Source of the DNA: Armatimonadota bacterium
Lineage (GTDB): Bacteria; Cloacimonadota; Cloacimonadia; Cloacimonadales; TCS61
Assembly (NCBI GenBank): GCA_030612605.1
Contig: JAUWNO010000106.1
Location: 1-7,272 of the forward strand
DNA length: 7,272 nucleotides
Direction: 5' to 3'
Shown here: positions 1 through 5,999 of the stretch, one piece after another
Layout of the letters: each line of letters opens with the position of its first letter
How positions within the stretch are numbered: the first letter of the stretch is position 1
The notes under the pieces: generated by a model
Told to the model about the DNA's origin: nothing
What the model saw: the letters and a program-made list of their open reading frames with translations, nothing else
Databases searched by the model: none
Translations under genes and position numbers: made by a program

Positions 1-1
1 G

Positions 2-1483
2 AACACTCTAAACGGAAACCTGATCTATGGCAAAATTCCTGAAGACCTGATTGCCAATATTTCCATCCCTCCCCAAGCTCAACCATTTCAAGAGGGCTTT
101 ACACTAGCTTCTCAGAAATTGAAAGAGCGCCATCTTCCCAACCAGGAAATCTATTTTATCACAGATTTTCAGAACCTGGAACTACCGGAAAAAATCTATA
201 TTCCCTGCTTTTTCATTCCCACAACCGAACTGGAAAACAAGAATAATATCAGTTGTCAGAATGTGCAATTAACAGCAGAACTGACGAAAAGGACATTTCA
301 GAAAATCCTCTCTTTCGAAGTTGTGAATCATGCTGATTTTTCCCAGCAGGATATCATTTGTCAGCTCTTTTTTGAAGGGCACACCACTTCTGAAAAAGTG
401 GTTGATCTCCAGCCCTATCAAAGAAAAAAGGAGACTTTTGCTATCAACCTGGAAAAGTCCGGCTGGCACTCCGGTTATGTTCAGGTTAAGAATGAAAGAC
501 TGCCTTTTGATAATCGCAATTATTTTAGTTTCTTTTACAATCTTTCTCCCAAAGTTGCTGTCATTTCAGACGCAAATGAGCTCCCCATTCCTTTGCAGAC
601 AATCCTGGAAATTTACACAGATAATCCTGAAAATATTAAGATTTTCTCTACAGATAACCTGAATTATGAAACTCTGAAGGATTTCGAAAATATCATTGTT
701 TTTAAGAAGCAAACTCTCTCCACAAAACTTGAGTTTATTTTGGACAAACTGCAAAAGAATAAAAAAGGAATTCTATTTATTGCAGATAGAAATCTTTCTG
801 AAGAATGGCAAAAATACCTGGGTAATTTATTCTCTGTTAAATTCGACCAATTCTACCATTTTGATAAGAACCTGCAAGTTACCTTTATCAACAAATTTCA
901 TCCCATTACGAATCTTTTGGAATCATCGAAAAAAGCAACTTTCAATGATACCTGGAAAATATCTGAATCTTCCGATGTGCTTTTGCAAACACAGGATTTT
1001 CCTATAGCTCTGGAAAAAGACAAAATCTGTCTCTGGCTGTTTGATATCGAAAGCTTGCAAAATCCATTTTTATTAGATTCCTCATTTCCTGTTTTTGCCT
1101 ATAATTGCCTGCAATTTCTTACTTCTGAGATTAATCAGAATATTACTCTGAAAGTCGGCAGCAAAATCAAATTGGATTCACCTTTTATAGAATTACCTTC
1201 CGGGAATACTATCCAAACCAATGAACAATATTTTATCTGCTCTTCTGCTGGAATTTACAAACTGGATAATAGACTCGCATCAATAAATTTAGATTACACT
1301 GAAAGCGATTTTAAAAGGTTAACAACTTCTTCTAACAAACATATAAAATTTTTAGGTGCGGATTGGAAAAAGCACATTCTGCAAATACGTTACGGCTTTG
1401 AAATCTGGAAAATTCTTTTAATTTTGGTTCTCCTGCTTTTCGCTCTGGAAATGCTCATCATCAAAAAAGAAGAGGGCAAGTAA
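2..1483 (+). CDS. BatA-like vWA-fold membrane protein, C-terminal part (5' end outside window)
   Basis: The reading frame is open from base 2 with no stop, so this is the last 493 residues of a longer protein; the TTG at 119 is only an internal codon. Visible residues 49-57 read EIYFITDFQ, which fits the strand with the second metal/ligand aspartate region of BatA-like von Willebrand A folds. A beta-rich middle follows, then LPFDNRNYFSF (about 167-177) and KVAVISD (about 184-190), a pairing typical of BatA-type proteins of the FCB group. Residues about 471-487 form one hydrophobic membrane helix, followed by a short KKEEGK tail. Family members normally start with two membrane helices, which would lie upstream. 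Relatives sit in MoxR ATPase/DUF58/Bat operons linked to envelope function, but their exact role is poorly known. The family call is from motif and architecture, not a search; the sequence itself is divergent. Confidence 0.72.
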   Translation, partial: NTLNGNLIYGKIPEDLIANISIPPQAQPFQEGFTLASQKLKERHLPNQEIYFITDFQNLELPEKIYIPCFFIPTTELENKNNISCQNVQLTAELTKRTFQKILSFEVVNHADFSQQDIICQLFFEGHTTSEKVVDLQPYQRKKETFAINLEKSGWHSGYVQVKNERLPFDNRNYFSFFYNLSPKVAVISDANELPIPLQTILEIYTDNPENIKIFSTDNLNYETLKDFENIIVFKKQTLSTKLEFILDKLQKNKKGILFIADRNLSEEWQKYLGNLFSVKFDQFYHFDKNLQVTFINKFHPITNLLESSKKATFNDTWKISESSDVLLQTQDFPIALEKDKICLWLFDIESLQNPFLLDSSFPVFAYNCLQFLTSEINQNITLKVGSKIKLDSPFIELPSGNTIQTNEQYFICSSAGIYKLDNRLASINLDYTESDFKRLTTSSNKHIKFLGADWKKHILQIRYGFEIWKILLILVLLLFALEMLIIKKEEGK

Positions 1484-1524
1484 TTGCTGGAAAACTTAAG
1501 TTTACCCAAATTGATTATTTTCCG

Positions 1525-1560
1525 AAAAGGCTCAATGATTTATTAATTGAAACTTTTTTT
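1525..1560 (+). terminator. Weak AT-rich terminator-like hairpin after the BatA-like gene
   Basis: AAAAG (1525-1529) can pair with CTTTT (1553-1557), and inside it TCAAT (1532-1536) with ATTGA (1546-1550), separated by a 2x2 internal loop. Seven T follow the inner stem (1554-1560). The stem is nearly all A-T and the T run is shared with the outer stem, so it is much weaker than the terminator at 5817. Its position after the BatA-like stop supports the call. Confidence 0.28.
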
Positions 1561-1686
1561 CTGTGTCCTTTGTTATACACTTTTCCTAAATATAAATCAT
1601 ATATTTCCATACTTTTTCGGGTATTAAGCTAATCTACATTATTTAACTCTATGTAACAAAAACAGATATTTTAACAATTTTGTTTC

Positions 1687-1713
1687 TAATTAAATTATTG
1701 GAATAATTAAATT
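1687..1713. promoter_or_regulatory. AT-rich direct repeat and palindrome just upstream of the -35 box
   Basis: TAATTAAATT occurs twice, at 1687-1696 and 1704-1713. Between and across the copies lies a perfect 7-bp inverted repeat, AATTATT-GG-AATAATT (1693-1708). The block ends three bases before the candidate -35 box at 1716. It could be an UP element or a regulator site; in DNA this AT-rich, chance is a real alternative. Confidence 0.3.
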
Positions 1714-1715
1714 TC

Positions 1716-1745
1716 TTGACACTTTTCATCAAATTTTGCTTAAAA
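1716..1745 (+). promoter_or_regulatory. Candidate sigma-70-type promoter for the secreted-protein cluster
   Basis: TTGACA (1716-1721) is a perfect -35 hexamer. After 18 bases comes TTAAAA (1740-1745), a weak -10 preceded by TGC (1737-1739), the TGN of an extended -10. Transcription would begin near 1752 and give a leader of about 48 bases before the ATG at 1800. No comparably good promoter was found in the short gaps before the next three genes, which suits their being transcribed from here. Confidence 0.5.
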
Positions 1746-1764
1746 AGGTTGTAATAAAAATCGT

Positions 1765-1794
1765 CCCACACTTTTTTTAAAATCTTGTGGGAGG
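1765..1794 (+). promoter_or_regulatory. Leader hairpin overlapping the Shine-Dalgarno of the 1800 start
   Basis: CCCACA (1765-1770) pairs perfectly with TGTGGG (1786-1791) across a 15-base T/A-rich loop. The Shine-Dalgarno GGAGG (1790-1794), five bases before ATG 1800, shares its first two bases with the right arm. Folding could therefore partly hide the ribosome site. It may be a translational control element or simply a leader stem-loop. Confidence 0.35.
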
Positions 1795-1799
1795 AATAT

Positions 1800-2023
1800 A
1801 TGAAATTAAAAAAGAAATTTAAAATCTTTATTATTCTATTCATCATCTTAGTAAATATTTTTGCAATTAAAGATACATCAGGGCTATTAGCGAAATTAGA
1901 ACTTAACCCTATTGCTATCTGTGATGCTCAAGCATTTGTAGATTCAAATGTTACTCTACAAATTGAGGTTGAGAATTATGCATAGTTCAAACAGCAACAG
2001 GCAAATGCCTGTTGCTTAAGTAA
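1800..2023 (+). pseudogene. Remnant of a secreted protein gene with an out-of-frame sorting tail
   Basis: ATG 1800 follows GGAGG at five bases, and 61 codons run to TAG at 1983-1985. The product begins with a KLKKKFK-type basic start and a hydrophobic stretch (about residues 8-22), so it is exported or membrane-anchored. The rest (about 27-61) looks like the opening strands of a beta domain and stops abruptly at VENYA. Directly after, in the frame of 1985-2023, the DNA encodes VQTATGKCLLLK and a stop. This matches TQTQTGKCLLLK, the C-terminus of the next gene, at 10 of 12 positions. The simplest reading is that an internal deletion removed the body of a tail-bearing protein and joined the ends out of frame. 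The start signals remain intact, so a 61-residue secreted peptide could still be made. Calling it a working small gene instead is possible. Confidence 0.6.
1993..2016. repeat. 11-bp-arm palindrome within the vestigial tail codons
   Basis: AGCAACAGGCA (1993-2003) and TGCCTGTTGCT (2006-2016) are perfect inverted copies separated by AA. The stem ends 21 bases before the next ATG at 2038 and just upstream of that gene's Shine-Dalgarno. No T run follows on either strand, so it is not an ordinary terminator. It overlaps the codons for TATGKCLLL, and a shorter version lies in the same codons of the next gene. Confidence 0.6.
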
Positions 2024-2037
2024 AAAAGGAGATTAGG

Positions 2038-3018
2038 ATGAAAAAGATACTCTTAATAATATCGGTTTTACTTTTGTTCATTTTATATAATCCAATTAGA
2101 GCAGACACCATTATCGACAGCGTTTATGCTGTTCCTGAATTGGATGGTGACATGTGTTATACTCCAACAGGTCAATTCCACTCACTTAACACTTGGACAT
2201 ACGCAATGTATGTAGGAGATTTAAGCACTGCAGCAAGTGCACCAGCAAATTCTTGTATCAGGTCATTTGTCTCATTTGAACTTCCGGAAATACCGGAAGG
2301 ATACGAAATCGATAGCGTTTACGTCAGATTATACCAGTTTACCAGCCATGGCGTTAGTCCCGGACCTATATATTACGATTTTCCATATTGGGATATTGCA
2401 GGAGGAGATACTGTTCAATGTATTATGAGTCATATCGATTATGGTTTTGAATTAGACCCCGGAGATTGGGAAAAAGGTGATGTCGGAAATCCTTACACAT
2501 ATAATCATAATATCGGTATGATAACAGACAGTGGTTTGGATGGTTATAGATATTTGAATGTTACTTCCAGTGTTTTACAGGATTACAGTCTTGGACGGAC
2601 AATAAACCAATATCGCGTCTCCTTTGAAATAGATACTGATTGGGATGGTCTGACTGATAATTTAGCATTTACAACTAGTGAATTCTACGATACAGGGAAA
2701 CCTCAAATAAAGCTTTATCTATCTAACGATGTTGGAGTAGAGAACAACCTTTTAGTAAATAACTTAATTATTCATTGTTATCCTAACCCTTTTAACCCAA
2801 CAACAACAATTAACTACCAAATACATAAGAACTCAAACATTCTTTTACAGATCTTCAACATAAAAGGACAATTAATCGAAACTATCGTAAATGAAATCCA
2901 GGATGTAGGATCACATTCTGTAACCTGGGATGCATCAAATCATAGTTCCGGCGTTTATTTCTATAAAATTACTGTTGGAACACAAACCCAAACAGGCAAA
3001 TGCCTGTTATTAAAATAG
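2038..3018 (+). CDS. Secreted DNRLRE-like protein with type A (T9SS) sorting tail, paralogue 1
   Basis: The start is set by AAGGAG (2026-2031), six bases before ATG. Residues 1-22 are a signal peptide, probably cut after RA. Residues about 23-228 resemble the DNRLRE-type beta-sandwich: an IDSVY opening, SFVSFELPEIPEGYEIDSVYV (about 76-96), NVTSSVLQDY (about 174-183), and a final strand KPQIKLYL. A canonical calcium-type loop DTDWDGLTD lies at 199-207. The C-terminal sorting module spans about 245-326, with YPNPFNPTTTI at 248-258, NIKGQLIETIVNE and the terminal KCLLLK. In the family such tails direct type IX secretion and removal or surface attachment. No catalytic residues are evident, so adhesion or a structural role is inferred. 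It is the first intact gene of the cluster; the next gene, 39 bp on, is its diverged paralogue. The sorting tail is near certain; the DNRLRE assignment rests on pattern. Confidence 0.85.
   Translation: MKKILLIISVLLLFILYNPIRADTIIDSVYAVPELDGDMCYTPTGQFHSLNTWTYAMYVGDLSTAASAPANSCIRSFVSFELPEIPEGYEIDSVYVRLYQFTSHGVSPGPIYYDFPYWDIAGGDTVQCIMSHIDYGFELDPGDWEKGDVGNPYTYNHNIGMITDSGLDGYRYLNVTSSVLQDYSLGRTINQYRVSFEIDTDWDGLTDNLAFTTSEFYDTGKPQIKLYLSNDVGVENNLLVNNLIIHCYPNPFNPTTTINYQIHKNSNILLQIFNIKGQLIETIVNEIQDVGSHSVTWDASNHSSGVYFYKITVGTQTQTGKCLLLK
2991..3008. repeat. 8-bp-arm palindrome in the tail codons of the first intact secreted gene
   Basis: AACAGGCA (2991-2998) and TGCCTGTT (3001-3008) flank AA and encode most of QTGKCLL. 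The 18 bases are identical to the core of the longer palindrome at 1993-2016. The other two tail genes use different codons here and have no palindrome. Confidence 0.6.
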
Positions 3019-3021
3019 TCC

Positions 3022-3040
3022 GGCTTCGCTACGCTAAGCC
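3022..3040. repeat. Short GC-rich hairpin between the two DNRLRE-like genes
   Basis: GGCTT (3022-3026) pairs with AAGCC (3036-3040); inside, GC (3028-3029) can pair with GC (3033-3034) past one mismatch. It begins four bases after the upstream stop codon and is markedly more GC-rich than its surroundings. No T run follows, so an mRNA-stabilising stem or a dispersed intergenic repeat fits better than a terminator. Confidence 0.4.
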
Positions 3041-3057
3041 ATGACAGGGAGGAAAAA

Positions 3058-4071
3058 ATGAAATTAAAAATCTTAATTATTTTAGTCTTTAGTCTTTTTT
3101 CTTTAGTCTTAATTTACGCTCAAGAAACAATTATTGATACAATTTTTGTAGCAGGTCCACCATTGACAGGTGAAATAAGTAACTTCAATTACAACTATGA
3201 ACTTCAAGTTGATTTTCTTGCTTTAACTACGGGTGATACAGGTGTGCCCTGGATACCACCATATGTGCCAAATGCAGTTTTCAGGACATATCTGACTTTC
3301 TTATTGGATAGTTTGAATATTGAAAACGAAATAGATTCTATCAAATTAATATTATGGTCAGGAACTGGTGCTACTAGTGGTATAGTTGGAAATGACATTT
3401 GGGGAGAATGGCCAGTTTGGGATGTGCCTGGTGGTGATACAATAAAGTGCTGTGTGGATCATGTAGATTTTGGAAATTATCTTGATTTAGGAGATTGGGC
3501 TGCAGGTGATTATGGTGATCCACAGACACTGGAATCAAAATGCGCCTTCATAATCCCTGAAGTTTATAACCCAGAAACAGGTTATATCATTGTTGATGTA
3601 ACAACACAGGTTCTAAATGATATTGAATATGAAAGAAATAAATCTCAATTTAGAATAGGATTTGAAATCAATACCGATGGTGATAGTATGTACGATATAA
3701 TTGAATTTAGGAAAAATATGATTGAACCTGAAAAAGCACCTCATCTAAACATTTATGAAAATCCTGACTCTAATTATGTAGATAATGTAATAAATTCATT
3801 TGATGAAATAAAAATGTCTAACTTTCCAAATCCTTTCAATCCAAAGACAACAATATACTATCAAATTACTCATCCGGGAATTATTAAACTTCAAATCTAT
3901 AATATCAAAGGACAATTAATTGAAACAATTGTAAATGAATGTCAAAGAGAAGGAAAACATTCCATTATATGGAATGCAGAAAATCAGGCTTCAGGAATCT
4001 ATTATTGTAAGCTTGTTAATGTCGAAGACGGTAGATTGCTGTCTGTAAAGAAAGTAACTTTGCTTAAATAA
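3058..4071 (+). CDS. Secreted DNRLRE-like protein with type A (T9SS) sorting tail, paralogue 2
   Basis: GGGAGG (3047-3052) sits five bases before the ATG. The signal peptide is residues 1-21, ending IYA before QE. The body (about 22-231) aligns with the preceding protein: ETIIDTIFV at the start, TYLTFLLDSLNIENEIDSIKL in the middle, then a strongly shared block from WDVPGGDTIKC (121-131) through DLGDWAAGDYGDP (143-155), VDVTTQVLND, and APHLNIY. The calcium-type loop is NTDGDSMYD (205-213), with Asn and Ser in place of the first Asp and the Gly of the canonical motif. FPNPFNPKTTI (256-266) opens the sorting module; the protein ends KKVTLLK. The tail segment NIKGQLIETIVNE is identical in the two proteins while the mature domains have drifted far apart. 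It is probably exported by type IX secretion; the ligand is unknown. Adjacent Cys131-Cys132 are uncommon, and only one has a counterpart in paralogue 1. Confidence 0.85.
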   Translation: MKLKILIILVFSLFSLVLIYAQETIIDTIFVAGPPLTGEISNFNYNYELQVDFLALTTGDTGVPWIPPYVPNAVFRTYLTFLLDSLNIENEIDSIKLILWSGTGATSGIVGNDIWGEWPVWDVPGGDTIKCCVDHVDFGNYLDLGDWAAGDYGDPQTLESKCAFIIPEVYNPETGYIIVDVTTQVLNDIEYERNKSQFRIGFEINTDGDSMYDIIEFRKNMIEPEKAPHLNIYENPDSNYVDNVINSFDEIKMSNFPNPFNPKTTIYYQITHPGIIKLQIYNIKGQLIETIVNECQREGKHSIIWNAENQASGIYYCKLVNVEDGRLLSVKKVTLLK

Positions 4072-4146
4072 CATAAATTTCTTGCAGAGTTTCATTGTAT
4101 TTCTTAAACAGGAATAAGATAAAACTTTGAAAACGGAGGAATAGAG

Positions 4147-5763
4147 ATGAAAACACTAATAACAATTCTTACATTATTCATTATTATCTTTTTATATCAA
4201 ATTCTGTTAAATGCTGAAAATGTGATAGAAATTATCTGGCAAGCTGAAGGTGAACAAGAAGATGATCACTTTGGATATGCAACAACAACTCTTGATTTTA
4301 ATGGTGATGGAATTGATGATTTGGCTGTAGGTGCAACAATGCATTATTTGGATGAGAATTATCATATGCACAGAGGTAGTTTATATTTCTATTTTGGTTC
4401 TAATGATGGTTTACCTGAAATACCTGATATATCAATTTATACACTTGTAGATACAAATTTGATTGTAAATAATAATTTGTGGAATATCAACAATCTTGGT
4501 GATATGAATGGAGATGGTTGTGACGATTTGGGATATACGCAAAAAACAAATCCCGAAGCTGGTATCTTCAACTCAATGTGCAAAATTTTACTTGGTGGAA
4601 CTGAACCTGATACAATTCCGGATTACATCTATGAAATGACTTCTACTCAAGTCAGAGTTAACCCACTTGGAGATATAAACGGAGACGGTTATGACGATGC
4701 CGGCATTACCAATGAAATAAGTGATATATTATCATATTATATCGTTTATGGCGGCAGCTTTGAAATGGTCCCTTTTGTGGAAAATTTAGAGACAAGAAAT
4801 GGATATGGATTTCGTGGTTTGGGTGATGTAAATGCAGACGGATATGATGATTTCTCTTATTATTATGAAGGAGAACCGGTAGAACAACCCAATGGTAGTT
4901 TCCTATTCAGCCACCATAATCGGTTTTTCTTCGGAAGTTCAATTCAAGATACGATACCCGATTATTCTTTGGATCTACTAATGCCAAATCAATGGGCAGA
5001 ATTAGCTCCCGCAGGAGATTGGGATAATGACGGATATGATGATTTTGTAATCTCCGGTTATGAACTTACAGGACCGGAAGAAGGCGGATGCCGCCTATGG
5101 AGAGGAGGAGAACAAATTGATTGGGATAGTTTCTCACATTTGTTCTATTTTGCTTGGTTTACTCCTGCTTTTGGTGATTTGAACGGTGATGGAAAAGGAG
5201 ATTTAGTTAAAATATATCAATATTTTGGTTTAGGTGGTTATCTCTATTTCTTTCTTGGTGACCAAAATGGCACTTTTGATTATGAGTGGTTTTATGATTA
5301 TGAAGGTTTAGGCTTTAATGAATGTGTGGGAGATTTCAATAATGACGGTTATGATGATATAGCTGCCGGTGCTAAAGGTAATGATTCTTATCCGGATTAC
5401 GGGCAGGTATTTGTGTTTGGTGGTCACAGCGGTCTCGTGGAACAAGATCCGAATATTGAAGTTGATGAAAATTCAATTCCAAACTCAGGAGTAGTATTCA
5501 ATGCTTATCCGAATCCGTTCAATCCCAGCACAACAATATCTTTCTCAATACCAGAAGAAAGCAAAGTAGAACTAACAGTGTATAACATCAAGGGTCAAAA
5601 AGTAAAAACACTAACAAAAGATGTATTTGTAAAAGGATTTCATAAATTAATCTGGAATGGAAGAGATGATAACTACCAGCCAGTTGGAAGTGGAATTTAT
5701 TTCTATAAATTTAATGTGAATGGAAAATATAAATCTGTAAAAAAATGTTTGTTGTTGAAATAG
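4147..5763 (+). CDS. Secreted seven-repeat FG-GAP/VCBS beta-propeller with sorting tail
   Basis: GGAGG (4135-4139) precedes the ATG by seven bases. Residues 1-23 form a signal peptide ending in LNA. Seven calcium loops of the DxNxDGxxD type start at D50, D119, D176, D227, D291, D344 and D396, with spacings of 51-69 residues. That number and spacing fit a seven-bladed propeller like the integrin-alpha N-terminal domain. The fourth loop has Ala for Gly (DVNADGYDD), the fifth is DWDNDGYDD, and the sixth has Gly for Asp (DLNGDGKGD). YPNPFNPSTTI (454-464) opens the C-terminal module. This tail is FlgD-Ig-like (NGRDDNYQPVGSGIYFYKF) and differs from the tails of the two genes before it, though it also ends KCLLLK. 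Such proteins are usually exported binding or adhesion proteins; I see no enzyme domain. The 75-bp upstream gap and downstream terminator make it the last gene of the probable operon. Confidence 0.92.
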   Translation: MKTLITILTLFIIIFLYQILLNAENVIEIIWQAEGEQEDDHFGYATTTLDFNGDGIDDLAVGATMHYLDENYHMHRGSLYFYFGSNDGLPEIPDISIYTLVDTNLIVNNNLWNINNLGDMNGDGCDDLGYTQKTNPEAGIFNSMCKILLGGTEPDTIPDYIYEMTSTQVRVNPLGDINGDGYDDAGITNEISDILSYYIVYGGSFEMVPFVENLETRNGYGFRGLGDVNADGYDDFSYYYEGEPVEQPNGSFLFSHHNRFFFGSSIQDTIPDYSLDLLMPNQWAELAPAGDWDNDGYDDFVISGYELTGPEEGGCRLWRGGEQIDWDSFSHLFYFAWFTPAFGDLNGDGKGDLVKIYQYFGLGGYLYFFLGDQNGTFDYEWFYDYEGLGFNECVGDFNNDGYDDIAAGAKGNDSYPDYGQVFVFGGHSGLVEQDPNIEVDENSIPNSGVVFNAYPNPFNPSTTISFSIPEESKVELTVYNIKGQKVKTLTKDVFVKGFHKLIWNGRDDNYQPVGSGIYFYKFNVNGKYKSVKKCLLLK

Positions 5764-5816
5764 GATCAAAGGAACATTACACCAAGTAAAATTCTAATAA
5801 TAAGATTATAGAGATT

Positions 5817-5850
5817 GAAAAGCGACTTTATTTATTGGTCGCTTTTCCTT
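5817..5850 (+). terminator. Strong intrinsic terminator closing the secreted-protein operon
   Basis: GAAAAGCGAC (5817-5826) pairs perfectly with GTCGCTTTTC (5838-5847) around an 11-base T/A-rich loop. The descending arm carries TTTT, and T-rich sequence follows (CTTTATT). It lies 53 bases after the propeller stop codon. A-rich sequence at the left arm could make it work on the opposite strand too, though no minus-strand gene needs it here. Confidence 0.82.
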
Positions 5851-5999
5851 TATTCAACAAAAATGAAAAGGATGAACCTGATTCGCGATCTGATATTTTC
5901 AGGAACTTCAAAATGTGAATCACTTTTTTTATTTGACAATATTTCATAAATTTGAGTTTTCTATTCAGCGTAACAAATAAGCTGAAATATAGGAAAAAA

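Larger units (their letters stand above)
1484..1799. other. 316-bp intergenic stretch without a convincing gene
   Basis: This AT-rich gap separates the BatA-like gene from the secreted-protein cluster. It starts with a 12-bp perfect palindrome, AAACTTAAGTTT (1492-1503), nine bases after the stop codon. It then holds a weak terminator-like hairpin (1525-1560), about 120 bases in which I see nothing, an AT-rich direct repeat/palindrome (1687-1713), a promoter candidate (1716-1745) and a leader hairpin (1765-1791). A 65-codon frame on the minus strand (1649-1846) is Lys/Asn/Phe/Ile-rich low-complexity sequence, as AT-rich noncoding DNA tends to give, and has no support as a gene. Confidence 0.7.

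Noticed and set aside
330..662. A 110-codon plus-strand frame inside the BatA-like gene
   Set aside because: It is out of frame within a gene whose own frame is continuous and carries recognisable motifs.
1649..1846. A 65-codon minus-strand frame in the long intergenic gap
   Set aside because: The product is Lys/Asn/Phe/Ile-rich low complexity, expected by chance in AT-rich DNA, and it runs over the candidate promoter and the start of the 1800 frame.
4072..4146. A promoter for the propeller gene in the 75-bp gap (TTCATT with TAAGAT)
   Set aside because: The -35 match is only three of six bases; read-through from the upstream genes is simpler.
5933..5967. TTGACA at 5933-5938 as promoter of the ATPase gene
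   Set aside because: No acceptable -10 lies 15-19 bases downstream; the nearest, TATTCA at 5962, is 23 bases away. The ATPase promoter is probably in this gap but I cannot place it.
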